Shown here one piece after another: positions 1 to 7,869 of a stretch of 38,464 nt of DNA. Origin of the DNA: DASQFI01 sp050264575 (GTDB taxonomy: Bacteria > Acidobacteriota > Vicinamibacteria > Vicinamibacterales > SCN-69-37); NCBI GenBank assembly GCA_050264575.1, contig JBLNGH010000536.1, positions 1-38,464 of the forward strand. The letters run 5' to 3'. Below the pieces are notes generated by a model. The model did not search any database and was not told the origin of the DNA. It saw only the letters and a program-made list of their open reading frames with translations. Made by a program: the position numbers and the translations under genes. Position 1 is the first letter of the stretch. Every line of letters begins with the position of its first letter.

Positions 1-29
1 GGGCCATTAGCCCTTGGCCTGACAGAGGT

Positions 30-1451
30 CTAGACAGAGTTCGTCGGCACCGGCGGCTCCTGCACCACCTGCCGGCGGCTGCGCGGGATCTCGATGCTCA
101 GAATCTTGATCTTGTAGTTCATCACGCGCGGGCTGATGCCGAGCAGTTCCGCCGCGTCCTTCTGCACCCAGTTCGACATCCGCAGCGCCTCGACGACCGC
201 CTGCCGCTCGATCTCTTCCAGCGGAATGCCCGTCGGCGGAATCTTGACCGCGAGCGCGCGATCGCCGCCGGCAGCCGCGGGTGCGGACTGCTCGCCGATC
301 TGCAGATCGCCGACGCCGACCAGACCGCCATCGGCCAGGAGCACGGCGCGCTCGATGACGTTCTCGAGCTCACGGATGTTGCCGGGCCAGTTGTGCCGCA
401 TGAGCACCTTGAGCGCGTCGACGTGCACGCCTTCGACCTTCTTCTTCAACTCGGCCGCGAACCGCTTGACGAAGAAGTCGGCGAGCGCCGCGATGTCGTC
501 CTTGCGATCGCGCAGCGGCGGCGTCTCCACCGAAACGACGTTCAGGCGATAGAACAGATCCTCGCGGAACCGCCCCTCCTGAACCATCTGCGTGAGGTTC
601 CGGTTGGTCGCGGCGATGATGCGCACGTCGACACGCAGCGTCCGCGTGCCGCCGAGCCGCTCGAACTCGTGCTCCTGCAGCACGCGTAGAATCTTCGCCT
701 GCGTGCTCGCGCTCATGTCGCCGATCTCGTCGAGGAACAACGTGCCGCCGTCAGCCTGCTCGAAGCGGCCGATCCGCTGCTTGTCGGCGCTCGTGAAGGC
801 GCCCTTCTCGTGTCCGAAGAGCTCCGATTCCAGCAGGTTCTCCTGGAGCGCCGCGCAGTTCACTTTGACGAACGCGCGGTTCGCGCGGTGCGAGTTGTGG
901 TGGATGGCGCCGGCGATGAGCTCCTTGCCCGTGCCGGTTTCTCCTTTGATCAGCACGGTCGAGTTGCTGCGCGCCACCTTCTTGACGATCGTGAGGACTT
1001 GCTGCAGTGCGCCGCTCGCGCCGACGATGCGGTCGAAATCGTAGATGTCCTGCTGCTCGTGCCGCAGATACTCGACTTGATACTTCAGATGACGGAGCTC
1101 GATCGCCTTCTCGATCTTCAGCTCCATCTCCTCGATCTCGAACGGCTTCTGGACGAAGTCGAAGGCGCCGATCTTCATCGCCTCGACGGCCGTGTGAATG
1201 GATCCGAACGCCGTCATCAGGATGACGGCCGCGCTCGGCTGGATCGATCGCGTCGTGCGCAGGACGTCCATGCCGTCGGCGCCGCCCATGCGCAGGTCCG
1301 TCAGCACGACGTCGAACTGGCTGTCCTGCAGCCGCTCGATGGCCACCGTCCCGTTCGGGGCCTCCTCCACGTCGTGGCCGGCATTGGCCAGGGCGCGAAC
1401 GAGGCCCTTCCGAAGGGAATCGTGATCGTCCACTACCAGAATTCGTCCCAT
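30..1451 (-). CDS. Sigma-54-dependent response regulator, NtrC/ZraR type
   Basis: This 473-residue protein is a phosphorylation-controlled activator of sigma-54 RNA polymerase. The N-terminal receiver domain (about residues 3-118) has the acidic pair D9/D10, phospho-acceptor D52, T80 and K102. An AAA+ domain follows, with Walker A GETGTGKE, GAFTSA in the sigma-54-contact loop (the family norm is GAFTGA) and Walker B TLFLDEIG. The C-terminus carries a Fis-type helix-turn-helix (DAAELLGISPRVMNYKIKIL). It lies two bases downstream of the histidine kinase stop codon, so the two form a co-transcribed two-component pair. Domain architecture makes the general role secure; the target genes and the signal cannot be read from the sequence. 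Confidence 0.95.
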   Translation of the reverse strand: MGRILVVDDHDSLRKGLVRALANAGHDVEEAPNGTVAIERLQDSQFDVVLTDLRMGGADGMDVLRTTRSIQPSAAVILMTAFGSIHTAVEAMKIGAFDFVQKPFEIEEMELKIEKAIELRHLKYQVEYLRHEQQDIYDFDRIVGASGALQQVLTIVKKVARSNSTVLIKGETGTGKELIAGAIHHNSHRANRAFVKVNCAALQENLLESELFGHEKGAFTSADKQRIGRFEQADGGTLFLDEIGDMSASTQAKILRVLQEHEFERLGGTRTLRVDVRIIAATNRNLTQMVQEGRFREDLFYRLNVVSVETPPLRDRKDDIAALADFFVKRFAAELKKKVEGVHVDALKVLMRHNWPGNIRELENVIERAVLLADGGLVGVGDLQIGEQSAPAAAGGDRALAVKIPPTGIPLEEIERQAVVEALRMSNWVQKDAAELLGISPRVMNYKIKILSIEIPRSRRQVVQEPPVPTNSV

Positions 1452-1453
1452 TG

Positions 1454-2644
1454 CTATCTCCCTATGCTCCGTTCTGACGGCACGACAGGTAGCGTCACGC
1501 GGAACGTCGCCCCGTGCCCTCGGGCCGAGACCGCGTCGATGTGTCCGTCGTGCGCGTCCACCACTTTGCGCACGATAGCCAGGCCGAGGCCGGTGCCCTG
1601 CGGCTTGGTCGTGAAAAAGGGGCTGAAGATTCGTTCGAGATCGTCCGGCGCAATGCCCGGTCCGTTGTCGCGCACCTCGACAACGACCTGCGGCGGCTGC
1701 GGCTCGCTGGCGCCCGCCGGCTCGTCCTCGCCGGGCAGCAGGGTGCCGCGAATCTCGACGTGGCCTTCACCCCCCAGCGCCTCGAAGGCGTTCGCGAGCA
1801 GATTCGAGAACAGCTGCCGGAGCTGGTGCGGATCGGCCAGGAGCGGCGGCACTTCCGGGGCGATGTGCATGCCGATCGACACGGCGCCGCGCCGCATCTT
1901 GCCTTCCGCGAGCGTGATCGAATCCTTGATGACCTCGTCGAGCGCCGAGCGCTCGACCTGCAGCTGGATCGGCCGCACGAACTCGAGCACCTCGACCACG
2001 ATCGAGTTGGCCATCTTCGCTTCTTTGATGATGTCGTTCAGCGTCTCGAGCGCCTCGCTCTCGCTCGACACCTGGCGCTTCAGCACGCCGGCCATGACCT
2101 CGATGCTCGCCAGCGGGTTCTTGACCTCGTGCGCGATCGCGGCCGCCATTTCGCCGAGCGTCGCCAGACGGTCGCGCAGGCGCTCCCGCTCTTCGAGCTG
2201 CTCGACGCGTGTCAAATCCTTGAAGAACAGCGTCGCCCCCACCATCCGATCGTCATCGTCGTGGATGTGCGAGAGCGTGTAGCCAATCGCCCGGCCGGTC
2301 TTGCGCAGACGCATTTCCGCGCGGTTCGGCAGGTCGGCGCTTTCGAACGCCTGCTGCAGGATGCGCGTGACCTCGGGACAGTCGGTCAGCACTTCGTGAA
2401 TCGGCCGGCCGATGTCGGTCGGCCGCGGCGTCAGGCCGAGCAGCCGGTACGCCATGTCGTTCATCGCCGCGACCCGGTTGTCGCGCGTAATCGCGAGCAC
2501 CCCGGTACGAAGGTTGAACACCAGGTGCCGGAAGAACCGGTCCCCAAGTGCGTCTTCTGTTCCAATCGCGTCGCCTCGACGCTGCACGTCTACGCGCACG
2601 ATCCGCCGGTCGACCGGCCTCGCCTGGCTGCTCTGACGTGACAT
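1454..2644 (-). CDS. PAS-domain sensor histidine kinase, NtrB-like
   Basis: This 396-residue protein is the likely kinase for the adjacent sigma-54 activator. A PAS-like domain covers about residues 40-150. A HisKA dimerisation domain follows, with the phospho-accepting H172 in AAIAHEVKNPLASIE. The HATPase domain has N285 in the N box (NLLANAFEAL), DNGPGI at 326-331 and GTGLGLAIV near 350. No membrane segment or signal peptide is visible, so it should sense an intracellular cue, as NtrB or AtoS-like soluble kinases do. It is transcribed first of the pair, from a 166-base gap behind the ABC-F gene. The ATG start is preceded by no strong Shine-Dalgarno; the N-terminal 25 residues are poorly conserved-looking and the true start could lie slightly downstream. 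Confidence 0.93.
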   Translation of the reverse strand: MSRQSSQARPVDRRIVRVDVQRRGDAIGTEDALGDRFFRHLVFNLRTGVLAITRDNRVAAMNDMAYRLLGLTPRPTDIGRPIHEVLTDCPEVTRILQQAFESADLPNRAEMRLRKTGRAIGYTLSHIHDDDDRMVGATLFFKDLTRVEQLEERERLRDRLATLGEMAAAIAHEVKNPLASIEVMAGVLKRQVSSESEALETLNDIIKEAKMANSIVVEVLEFVRPIQLQVERSALDEVIKDSITLAEGKMRRGAVSIGMHIAPEVPPLLADPHQLRQLFSNLLANAFEALGGEGHVEIRGTLLPGEDEPAGASEPQPPQVVVEVRDNGPGIAPDDLERIFSPFFTTKPQGTGLGLAIVRKVVDAHDGHIDAVSARGHGATFRVTLPVVPSERSIGR

Positions 2645-2810
2645 TCGCTGATCTCCGATACGGGCGCCCGGCTATAAGGCAAGGGCCGTACCCGGAAGAA
2701 CGGCCGTTTTACCCACGAAAACTGTGAGTCAGCGGCCCCCTCGCGACGTTGGTGGGGTTCTATGATTACAGAACGGGGATCGACTTACAAAGCTGTAACA
2801 GAACTGTTAG
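2645..2810. other. Intergenic region between ABC-F gene and kinase gene
   Basis: This 166-base gap separates two minus-strand genes and must hold the promoter of the kinase/regulator pair. A small inverted repeat (GGCCGT at 2684-2689, ACGGCC at 2700-2705) lies near the kinase start. On the plus strand it is followed by GTTTTA, but no plus-strand gene ends here, and on the minus strand there is no T-run. It is therefore not a convincing terminator. On the minus strand TTGTAA (2785-2790) and TAATCA (2762-2767) are 17 bases apart and could be a weak sigma-70-like promoter. Confidence 0.3.
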
Positions 2811-4805
2811 CTACTCCGAGACTTCCTGCGTTTGCAGTGCTTCCCACTGATTCATGAGATCGCCGACCTCCCACATCAAGGTCTGGTGGCGCGTGACGAT
2901 CGCGTCGGCGTGTTCGCGCGCGTCGTAGAACCCGGGAGCCGCCATTTTGCCTTCCAGGTCCTTGATTTCGGCCTCGCGCGCCGCGATTCGCGATTCGAGA
3001 TCGGCGATCCGCCGTGCGCGATCGTCGGCCGCGCGGCGCCGGCGGCGGGTTTCGGCATCCGCGCGTTTCTTGTCTTCGTAGGAGCGCTCGCGATCCTTGC
3101 GGGGTACGGAACTTCCCGCGGGACGCGGTGGATGGGTTGTCCGCTTCCCGGCCGCCGGCTGCGGGATCGGCGCCGGTTTTCCGGGCTCGGGCGCTTCGAG
3201 GCGCCGCGTGCGGCTCCACAGAAACTCTTCGTAGGTGCCCGGATAGACCTCGATGCCGCCGTGGCCGACCTCGACGATCTTCGTCGCCAGCCTGTCGACG
3301 AAGTAGCGATCGTGCGAGACGAACAGCAGCGTGCCGCCGAAGTCTTCGAGCGCTTCGAGGAGCACGTCCTTCGAATCGAGATCGAGATGGTTCGTGGGCT
3401 CGTCGAGGAGGAGCGTGTTCGCGGGGCGCAGGAGCATCCGCGCGACGGCAAGCCGTGTCCGCTCGCCGCCCGACAGGACCGCCGCGCGCTTGTAGATGTC
3501 GTCGTCTGAGAACAGGAACCCGCCCAGGATGTTCCGGATCACCGGGACCATCCCGACCGGGGAGTCCGCTTCCATGGTCTCGTAGACGGTCTTCGCCGGG
3601 TCGAGACGGCTCGCTTCGTCCTGCGCGAAGTACTGCATCACGACCTGGTGGCCTTCGCGGCGGGTTCCTTCGTCCGGCGGCTCCACGCCCGACAGCACGC
3701 GCATCAACGTCGACTTCCCGGCGCCGTTCGGCGCGACGAGCGCAATCCGATCGCCACGCTCGATGTGCAGCCCGACGCGATCGAGCACGACGTTGCGCCC
3801 GTAGGCCTTGCGGATCCCTTCCAGCTCGAGCACGGTGCGGCCGCTCTTCGGGCACGCCGGAAACGTGAAGTGAACGCGCTTGCGCTCCGGCGGGACCTCG
3901 ATCGGGACGACTTTGTCGAGCATCTTGATTCGGCTCTGGACCTGCGCCGCCTTGGTCGCCTGGTACCGGAACCGATCGATGAACGCCCGCATCCTCGCGA
4001 CTTCGTCGTCCTGCTCGCGCTTGGCCTGGCGCAATCGTTCGAGCCGCGCATCGCGTTCGATCAGAAAGTGCGAGTACGTCCCTGTGTAGTCCGTAATCGT
4101 TCGAAGCGAGATCTCGGAGATGCGGGTCACGACCGAGTCGAGAAAGAACCGATCGTGCGAGACCAGAATCACGGCGTGTGGGTACGAGGACAGGTAGCCT
4201 TCGAGCCAGTTGCGCGCGTCGAGGTCCAGATGGTTCGTGGGCTCGTCGAGCAGGAGCAGCGTCGGCCGGCCGAGCAGCAGCTTGGCGAGCGCGATGCGCA
4301 TCTGCCAGCCGCCGGAGAACGTCTCGGTCGGTTTGGTGAAGTCGGCTTTCGCGAAGCCGAGGCCTTCGAGGACCTGCGTGACCCGCAGATCGATGCTGTG
4401 CCCTTCCTCGCGCCGGAAGAAATCGGTCAGCTCGTGGTACCTGACGAGCAGCGTCTCGTGCTCGCCTTCAGGCAGCGAGGGGTCGGCCAGATCGTGCTCG
4501 ATCCGCTCGATTTGGGCTTTCGCGTCGAGGAGCGGCTGAAAGGCGAGCGAGGCCTCGGCGGCGAGCGTCCGCCCGTGGTGCTCGAGGCCGTCCTGCGGCA
4601 AGTACCCGACGGTGAGATCCGCCGGCCGGATGATCGCGCCGCCATCGGGCTGGTCGAGACCCGCGAGCATCCGGAGCAGCGTGGTTTTGCCGGCGCCGTT
4701 CGGCCCGGACAGGCCTACGCGCTCGCCGTCGGTGACCTGCCAGGTCACGTTGTCGAGCAGGACGCGTTCGCCGTAGGCCTTGGTGAGGGCCTGGAGCTGA
4801 ATCAC
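2811..4805 (-). CDS. ABC-F family ATP-binding protein, Uup-like
   Basis: This 664-residue soluble protein has two fused ABC nucleotide-binding domains and no transmembrane segments, the hallmark of ABC-F ribosome-associated or structure-resolving ATPases. Domain 1 has Walker A GPNGAGKTT (34-42), signature FSGGWQMRIALA (163-174) and Walker B LLLLDEPTNHLD. A basic linker follows (about 245-315, containing the ATKAAQVQSRIKML segment). Domain 2 has APNGAGKST (358-366), LSGGERTRLAVA (444-455) and LLLDEPTNHLD. A charged coiled-coil tail (about 545-655) resembles the Uup C-terminal domain. Transcription ends in the gap behind the sensor kinase. The length fits Uup-like members; the precise subfamily (Uup versus other translation factors) is inferred only from the coiled-coil tail. 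Confidence 0.93.
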   Translation of the reverse strand: MIQLQALTKAYGERVLLDNVTWQVTDGERVGLSGPNGAGKTTLLRMLAGLDQPDGGAIIRPADLTVGYLPQDGLEHHGRTLAAEASLAFQPLLDAKAQIERIEHDLADPSLPEGEHETLLVRYHELTDFFRREEGHSIDLRVTQVLEGLGFAKADFTKPTETFSGGWQMRIALAKLLLGRPTLLLLDEPTNHLDLDARNWLEGYLSSYPHAVILVSHDRFFLDSVVTRISEISLRTITDYTGTYSHFLIERDARLERLRQAKREQDDEVARMRAFIDRFRYQATKAAQVQSRIKMLDKVVPIEVPPERKRVHFTFPACPKSGRTVLELEGIRKAYGRNVVLDRVGLHIERGDRIALVAPNGAGKSTLMRVLSGVEPPDEGTRREGHQVVMQYFAQDEASRLDPAKTVYETMEADSPVGMVPVIRNILGGFLFSDDDIYKRAAVLSGGERTRLAVARMLLRPANTLLLDEPTNHLDLDSKDVLLEALEDFGGTLLFVSHDRYFVDRLATKIVEVGHGGIEVYPGTYEEFLWSRTRRLEAPEPGKPAPIPQPAAGKRTTHPPRPAGSSVPRKDRERSYEDKKRADAETRRRRRAADDRARRIADLESRIAAREAEIKDLEGKMAAPGFYDAREHADAIVTRHQTLMWEVGDLMNQWEALQTQEVSE

Positions 4806-4826
4806 AACCCTTTATTGTCGCAGAAA

Positions 4827-4877
4827 GACCTCGGGTTTCGTTTCTGGAAGACCAGAGCGGAAACGAAACCCGAGGGC
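4827..4877. repeat. Palindromic element with 16-bp perfect stem
   Basis: A 16-base arm at 4829-4844 (CCTCGGGTTTCGTTTC) is perfectly inverted at 4860-4875, with a 15-base centre that contains a smaller CTGG/CCAG stem. It begins with GACCTCGGGTT, identical to the outer arm of the palindrome at 32951-33018. It abuts the TAA stop of the HTH-receiver gene (4878-4880) and lies 22 bases upstream of the ABC-F start. In a minus-strand transcript the hairpin is followed by TCTTTCTG, only a poor U-tract, so a terminator role is possible but not clear. Confidence 0.85.
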
Positions 4878-5438
4878 TTAGACCGCCGCAACCTCGCCGA
4901 GCGCTCGTGCCGCGACGGCGAGCACGCGCTCCATGCGGAACGGCTTCGTCAAGTAGCCGGAGACGCCGAGGTTGATCGCTTCGATCGCGCTCGCCTCGGT
5001 CGAGTAGGCCGTGATGATGATGATGGGCAGATCCGTGGAGACGCGCCGGGCTTCGCGGATCACCGACAGGCCATCCATGCCCGGCATCTTGAGATCGGTG
5101 ATCATCAGATCGTAGTAATCGTACTCGTGCGATCGCAGCCGTTCGAGCGCCGTCGGTCCGTCTTCGACGGTTTCGACTTCGTAATCGGCCGTCGCGAGGT
5201 ACTTCGACATCAGATCGCGCACCGCCTGCTCGTCGTCGACGACGAGCACGCGCGGCCGTTCGCCGGCTTTGCGATGGCCGCTCAGCCACGCGTCGATGTC
5301 GCGCTTGCGGAATCGCCACTGGCGTCCCACCCGCACGGCTGGAATCTTCCCCGCCTTGATCAACCGGTAGATCGTGCGGAGATTGATGTGCAGGTAGTCG
5401 AGAAGCTCGTCGGTGGTCAGGTAATGGTCATCGTTCAT
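4878..5438 (-). CDS. HTH (excisionase/MerR-like)-receiver fusion regulator
   Basis: This 186-residue protein begins with a winged-helix excisionase-type domain (residues about 4-51: YLTTDELLDYLHINLRTIYR, then RVGRQWRFRKRDIDAWL). A complete receiver domain follows (about 60-180) with VVDDEQ, phospho-acceptor in MITDLKMPGMDG, TAYS and the conserved Lys in TKPF. The order is reversed compared with classic response regulators, which carry the receiver first. The start chosen is the ATG at 5436-5438, because the frame upstream is low-complexity and the HTH begins immediately after it. It is divergent from the ECF sigma gene across 223 bases. No cognate kinase is adjacent, so it may be an orphan. 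Target DNA is unknown. Confidence 0.9.
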   Translation of the reverse strand: MNDDHYLTTDELLDYLHINLRTIYRLIKAGKIPAVRVGRQWRFRKRDIDAWLSGHRKAGERPRVLVVDDEQAVRDLMSKYLATADYEVETVEDGPTALERLRSHEYDYYDLMITDLKMPGMDGLSVIREARRVSTDLPIIIITAYSTEASAIEAINLGVSGYLTKPFRMERVLAVAARALGEVAAV

Positions 5439-5661
5439 GGTGCTGGTGCAGGGCGATCGGCCCGCGAGGCCGCCGCCGCGCGTATTTTCGCCGTGTTTTG
5501 ACCCCGCGCGCCGGAATCCGGCCGGCGCGCCACGCCTCGTGACGCCCGTATACTGCTGATCTGGGCGCAATTATGGCGTACCGACTGGCAGAGTTGATAG
5601 GCCGTCTAATCTGCAGAGCGCGCGATGGGTCGGCGAGCGGGTCGCGCGGTCAGGCGCGTCA
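5439..5661. promoter_or_regulatory. Divergent intergenic region with 9-bp inverted repeat
   Basis: This region separates the HTH-receiver gene (minus) from the ECF sigma gene (plus). A perfect inverted repeat, GCGCGCCGG at 5506-5514 and CCGGCGCGC at 5522-5530, could be an operator or a cruciform. TATACT at 5549-5554 resembles a -10 box for the sigma gene, but I see no good -35 at the proper distance. The ECF start has only a weak AGG (5652-5654) as ribosome binding site. Confidence 0.35.
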
Positions 5662-6270
5662 ATGACCCGGACGGATGAGGAACTGGTTGCCCGCGCCTCG
5701 GCGGGCGACTTGGAGAGCTTCAACCAGCTCGTTTCACGCTGGGAGCGGCCGATCTATGCTCTCGCCTACCGGACGCTGGGACGGGAAGAAGACGCGCGCG
5801 ATGTGGTGCAGGAAGCCTTCCTCCGTGCCTACCGCGGGCTCCGCGGATTCAAGGGACAGGCGAAGTTTTCGTCATGGCTGTACCGAATCACACTGAATCT
5901 GTGCCGCGACTGGATTCGCAAGGAGCGCCGCGCGCCGATCGTGCAGGTGGCGGAAGGGACGGACCCCGTCGACCTGGCCGACGAGCGCGTCGCGCCGTCT
6001 GAATCTGTAGAGGATCTGGTGGCGCGACGCGAGCTGTCACACGCGGTCGCGCAGGCGATGGCCGAGCTGCCCGAGGAGCAGCGCACGGCGATTTTGTTGA
6101 AGGAGTACCACGGGCTCACGTTTCAGGAAATCGCGGACATGCTCGATTGTCCGCTGAGCACGGTGAAGACGCGGCTCTACCAGGGACTCTCCGTGCTTCG
6201 GCGCCGACTGGAGCGGCGGCAGGCCGAAGCGGCGAGTCTCAGGCGTGCGACGTGGGAGAGCAGTTCATGA
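5662..6270 (+). CDS. ECF RNA polymerase sigma factor (sigma-70 family, RpoE-like)
   Basis: This 202-residue protein has only regions 2 and 4 of sigma-70. Region 2 (about 25-95) contains AYRTLGREEDARDVVQEAFL and the DNA-melting/-10 segment FSSWLYRITLNLCRDWIRK. Region 4 (about 130-185) contains LPEEQRTAILLKEYHGLTFQ and the recognition helix CPLSTVKTRLYQGL. A short acidic linker joins them. It is followed by a zinc-finger anti-sigma gene, the standard arrangement for an extracytoplasmic stress response. A repeat element starts at the base after its TGA stop and separates the two genes by about 110 bases. The regulon is not evident, though the secreted proteins downstream are natural candidates. 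Confidence 0.95.
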   Translation: MTRTDEELVARASAGDLESFNQLVSRWERPIYALAYRTLGREEDARDVVQEAFLRAYRGLRGFKGQAKFSSWLYRITLNLCRDWIRKERRAPIVQVAEGTDPVDLADERVAPSESVEDLVARRELSHAVAQAMAELPEEQRTAILLKEYHGLTFQEIADMLDCPLSTVKTRLYQGLSVLRRRLERRQAEAASLRRATWESSS

Positions 6271-6366
6271 AACTTAGAGCTCAGAATTTAGAACTCAGAA
6301 GTCAAAGACCCGTGATTTCAAAGTTCTCAGTTCTTAGTTCTCAGTTCTGAGTTGCCGGTTCTTTTT
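6271..6366. repeat. AACTTAGAACTCAG-type inverted repeat element (copy A)
   Basis: The left part (6271-6300) consists of tandem variants of AACTTAGA/GCTCAGAA. The right part (6321-6353) holds the inverse pattern (AGTTCTCAGTTCTTAGTTCT and so on). The two halves form a long, imperfect, AT-rich hairpin, unlike the GC-rich surroundings. A T-run (TTCTTTTT, 6359-6366) follows, so in a plus-strand transcript this could attenuate readthrough from the sigma gene into the anti-sigma gene. A closely similar element lies at 9788-9893. Confidence 0.8.
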
Positions 6367-6383
6367 AGAAGGTGATGCCAGCC

Positions 6384-7055
6384 ATGTGTGATGAACGCGA
6401 ACGATTGATCGGATACGTCTACGACGAGTGCGAGCCCGCCGAGCGCCGCGCGATCGAGAGTCATCTCGAGGAGTGCGACGAGTGCCGCGGCGAGATCGGC
6501 GCCCTGCGAAGCGTGCGCCAGGATCTCCTCGCGTGGGCCGTCCCGCCGCACGAAGCGGTGTGGCGGCCATTCGCGCCTGCGCCGGTCGTGCCGTGGTATC
6601 GCCAGGTTCCCGCGTGGGCGATGGCGGCGGCGGCCAGCGTGATGTTCTTCGTCGGCGCCGCCGGCGGCGTCGTCACCCACTCGGTGTTGTTCCCGCGCGA
6701 GGCCGCCGTCGCGTCGGGCACGGTCGCGACATCGGCACCGACGTCGCTCCCGGCCAGTGTCACGCCGAACCAGTTGTCCGAGGTCGAGCAGCGCATGGTG
6801 CAGATGCTGCGCGACGAACTGGGCAAGCGAGAGGCGGTGCGCACGGTCAGCACCCCCCGGATCGTTCCGGCGTCGATAGGCGCAACGCTGACACAGGCGC
6901 AGCTCGACGAGCTGATCGGTGCGAGTGAGCAGCGCCAGTGGGATATGGTCCGGCAAATGAACAACGATTTTTTCCGGCAGATCACCTCGCTCAAGCAGCA
7001 AGTGAACGGTCTCAAGCAGGAAGTCGTCCTGCTGCAGAGCGGCGGAGGCCGGTGA
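6384..7055 (+). CDS. Anti-sigma factor with zf-HC2 zinc finger, membrane-anchored
   Basis: This protein of 223 residues from the chosen ATG has a cytoplasmic zinc-binding anti-sigma domain at its N-terminus. The motif is H27-L-E-E-C31-D-E-C34, the HX3CX2C signature of ZAS-type anti-sigma factors. One transmembrane segment lies near residues 75-105 (WAMAAAASVMFFVGAAGGVV). The C-terminal part is extracytoplasmic and ends in a probable coiled coil (FFRQITSLKQQVNGLKQEVV). It should sequester the preceding ECF sigma factor at the membrane. AGAAGG (6367-6372) serves as Shine-Dalgarno; the ATG at 6384 has better spacing than the ATG at 6375 or GTG at 6372. It overlaps the next gene by one base. Confidence 0.9.
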   Translation: MCDERERLIGYVYDECEPAERRAIESHLEECDECRGEIGALRSVRQDLLAWAVPPHEAVWRPFAPAPVVPWYRQVPAWAMAAAASVMFFVGAAGGVVTHSVLFPREAAVASGTVATSAPTSLPASVTPNQLSEVEQRMVQMLRDELGKREAVRTVSTPRIVPASIGATLTQAQLDELIGASEQRQWDMVRQMNNDFFRQITSLKQQVNGLKQEVVLLQSGGGR

Positions 7056-7852
7056 TGCGCGGAGGTCAGAACGTGTTCATGCGAATTTTTGCGGTCGCCC
7101 TTGTCTGTGCGCTGCCGGTAAGCGTCGGGGCGCAGCAGGCCCCGCCTCAACCTCAGTCTCAACCTCAGACCGGTGCGAGCGACCCGCAGCTCGAACGGAT
7201 CAAGAACGAGGTTCGCACGTTCGAGATCGTGCTGTTCCGTTCGATCGAGACGGCCGGACAGAAACTCGCGGCGTGGGCCCAAACCAAGGTGCCCAATGTC
7301 CTCCTGTCGCCGGCCGCCGATCCCGTCGTGAACGGGTTTCCGACGGCCGACTCGAACCTGGTGTTCATGATCAGGATTTCGGAGTTGAGTGGCGTCGCCG
7401 TGTTCACGACGGGGTACAAGTTCTTTCCAACGCAGCCCACCATCCCGAGCTCGCCTGAGACGGCTACAGGTGCGGCGCGCCCTGTCTCGACGGCCGGTCA
7501 GACGCCGCCCGGGGACGCCAGAGCCGACCGGAAGGTGACCAGCACGACGGTGGTCGCGGACGATCCGATGAAGAACGATCCGCCGAATCCGGACGCCATG
7601 TATTCGGATCTGGTGCGGCTCGGGCTCATGGATGCGATGCTCGACAGTTCCAGCGTGCTGCAGTCGCTCAGGAACGATCAGTGGCTGACGGTCGTCGCGA
7701 TTCCCGTCGACGTGCTGGTGACGAACCCGTACTACCGGAATACGTCGCGTAAGCTGATCCTCAGCATCAAGGGTGAGGACCTTGCGGCGTTTCGCGCCGG
7801 CAAGATCACGCGGGACGAGGCGAAACAGCGGATCGTAGACACGCGGTTCTGA
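7055..7852 (+). CDS. Secreted protein of unknown function, anti-sigma operon
   Basis: I do not recognise a family for this 265-residue protein. It has an N-terminal signal sequence (MRIFAVALVCALPVSVGAQQ after eight leading residues) followed by a Pro/Gln-rich stretch, so it is probably periplasmic. The mature part starts with a helical segment (VRTFEIVLFRSIETAGQKLA). It later has a low-complexity Thr/Pro region (about 130-165) and ends in a mixed alpha/beta segment. The start at 7055 overlaps the anti-sigma stop codon by one base (TGATG) and has GGAGG six bases upstream. The tight coupling suggests a role in the envelope response controlled by this sigma/anti-sigma pair, which is inference. 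An alternative start at 7079 would leave a cleaner signal peptide. Confidence 0.75.
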   Translation: MRGGQNVFMRIFAVALVCALPVSVGAQQAPPQPQSQPQTGASDPQLERIKNEVRTFEIVLFRSIETAGQKLAAWAQTKVPNVLLSPAADPVVNGFPTADSNLVFMIRISELSGVAVFTTGYKFFPTQPTIPSSPETATGAARPVSTAGQTPPGDARADRKVTSTTVVADDPMKNDPPNPDAMYSDLVRLGLMDAMLDSSSVLQSLRNDQWLTVVAIPVDVLVTNPYYRNTSRKLILSIKGEDLAAFRAGKITRDEAKQRIVDTRF

Positions 7853-7869
7853 TCTACAATCGCCCCGCC

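Noticed and set aside
2..19. Hairpin GGCCA/TGGCC after the response-regulator stop as a terminator
   Set aside because: The stem is only five bases and no T-run is visible before the window ends.
810..2282. Long open frame on the plus strand opposite the regulator and kinase genes
   Set aside because: It is Arg/Ser-rich and has no domain motifs, and the minus strand encodes two clear proteins here. Long antisense frames are expected at this GC content.
4829..4875. Classic intrinsic terminator
   Set aside because: The stem is strong, but the downstream sequence TCTTTCTG is a poor U-tract and the arm is shared with a palindrome located inside a gene, so a repeat element explains it better.
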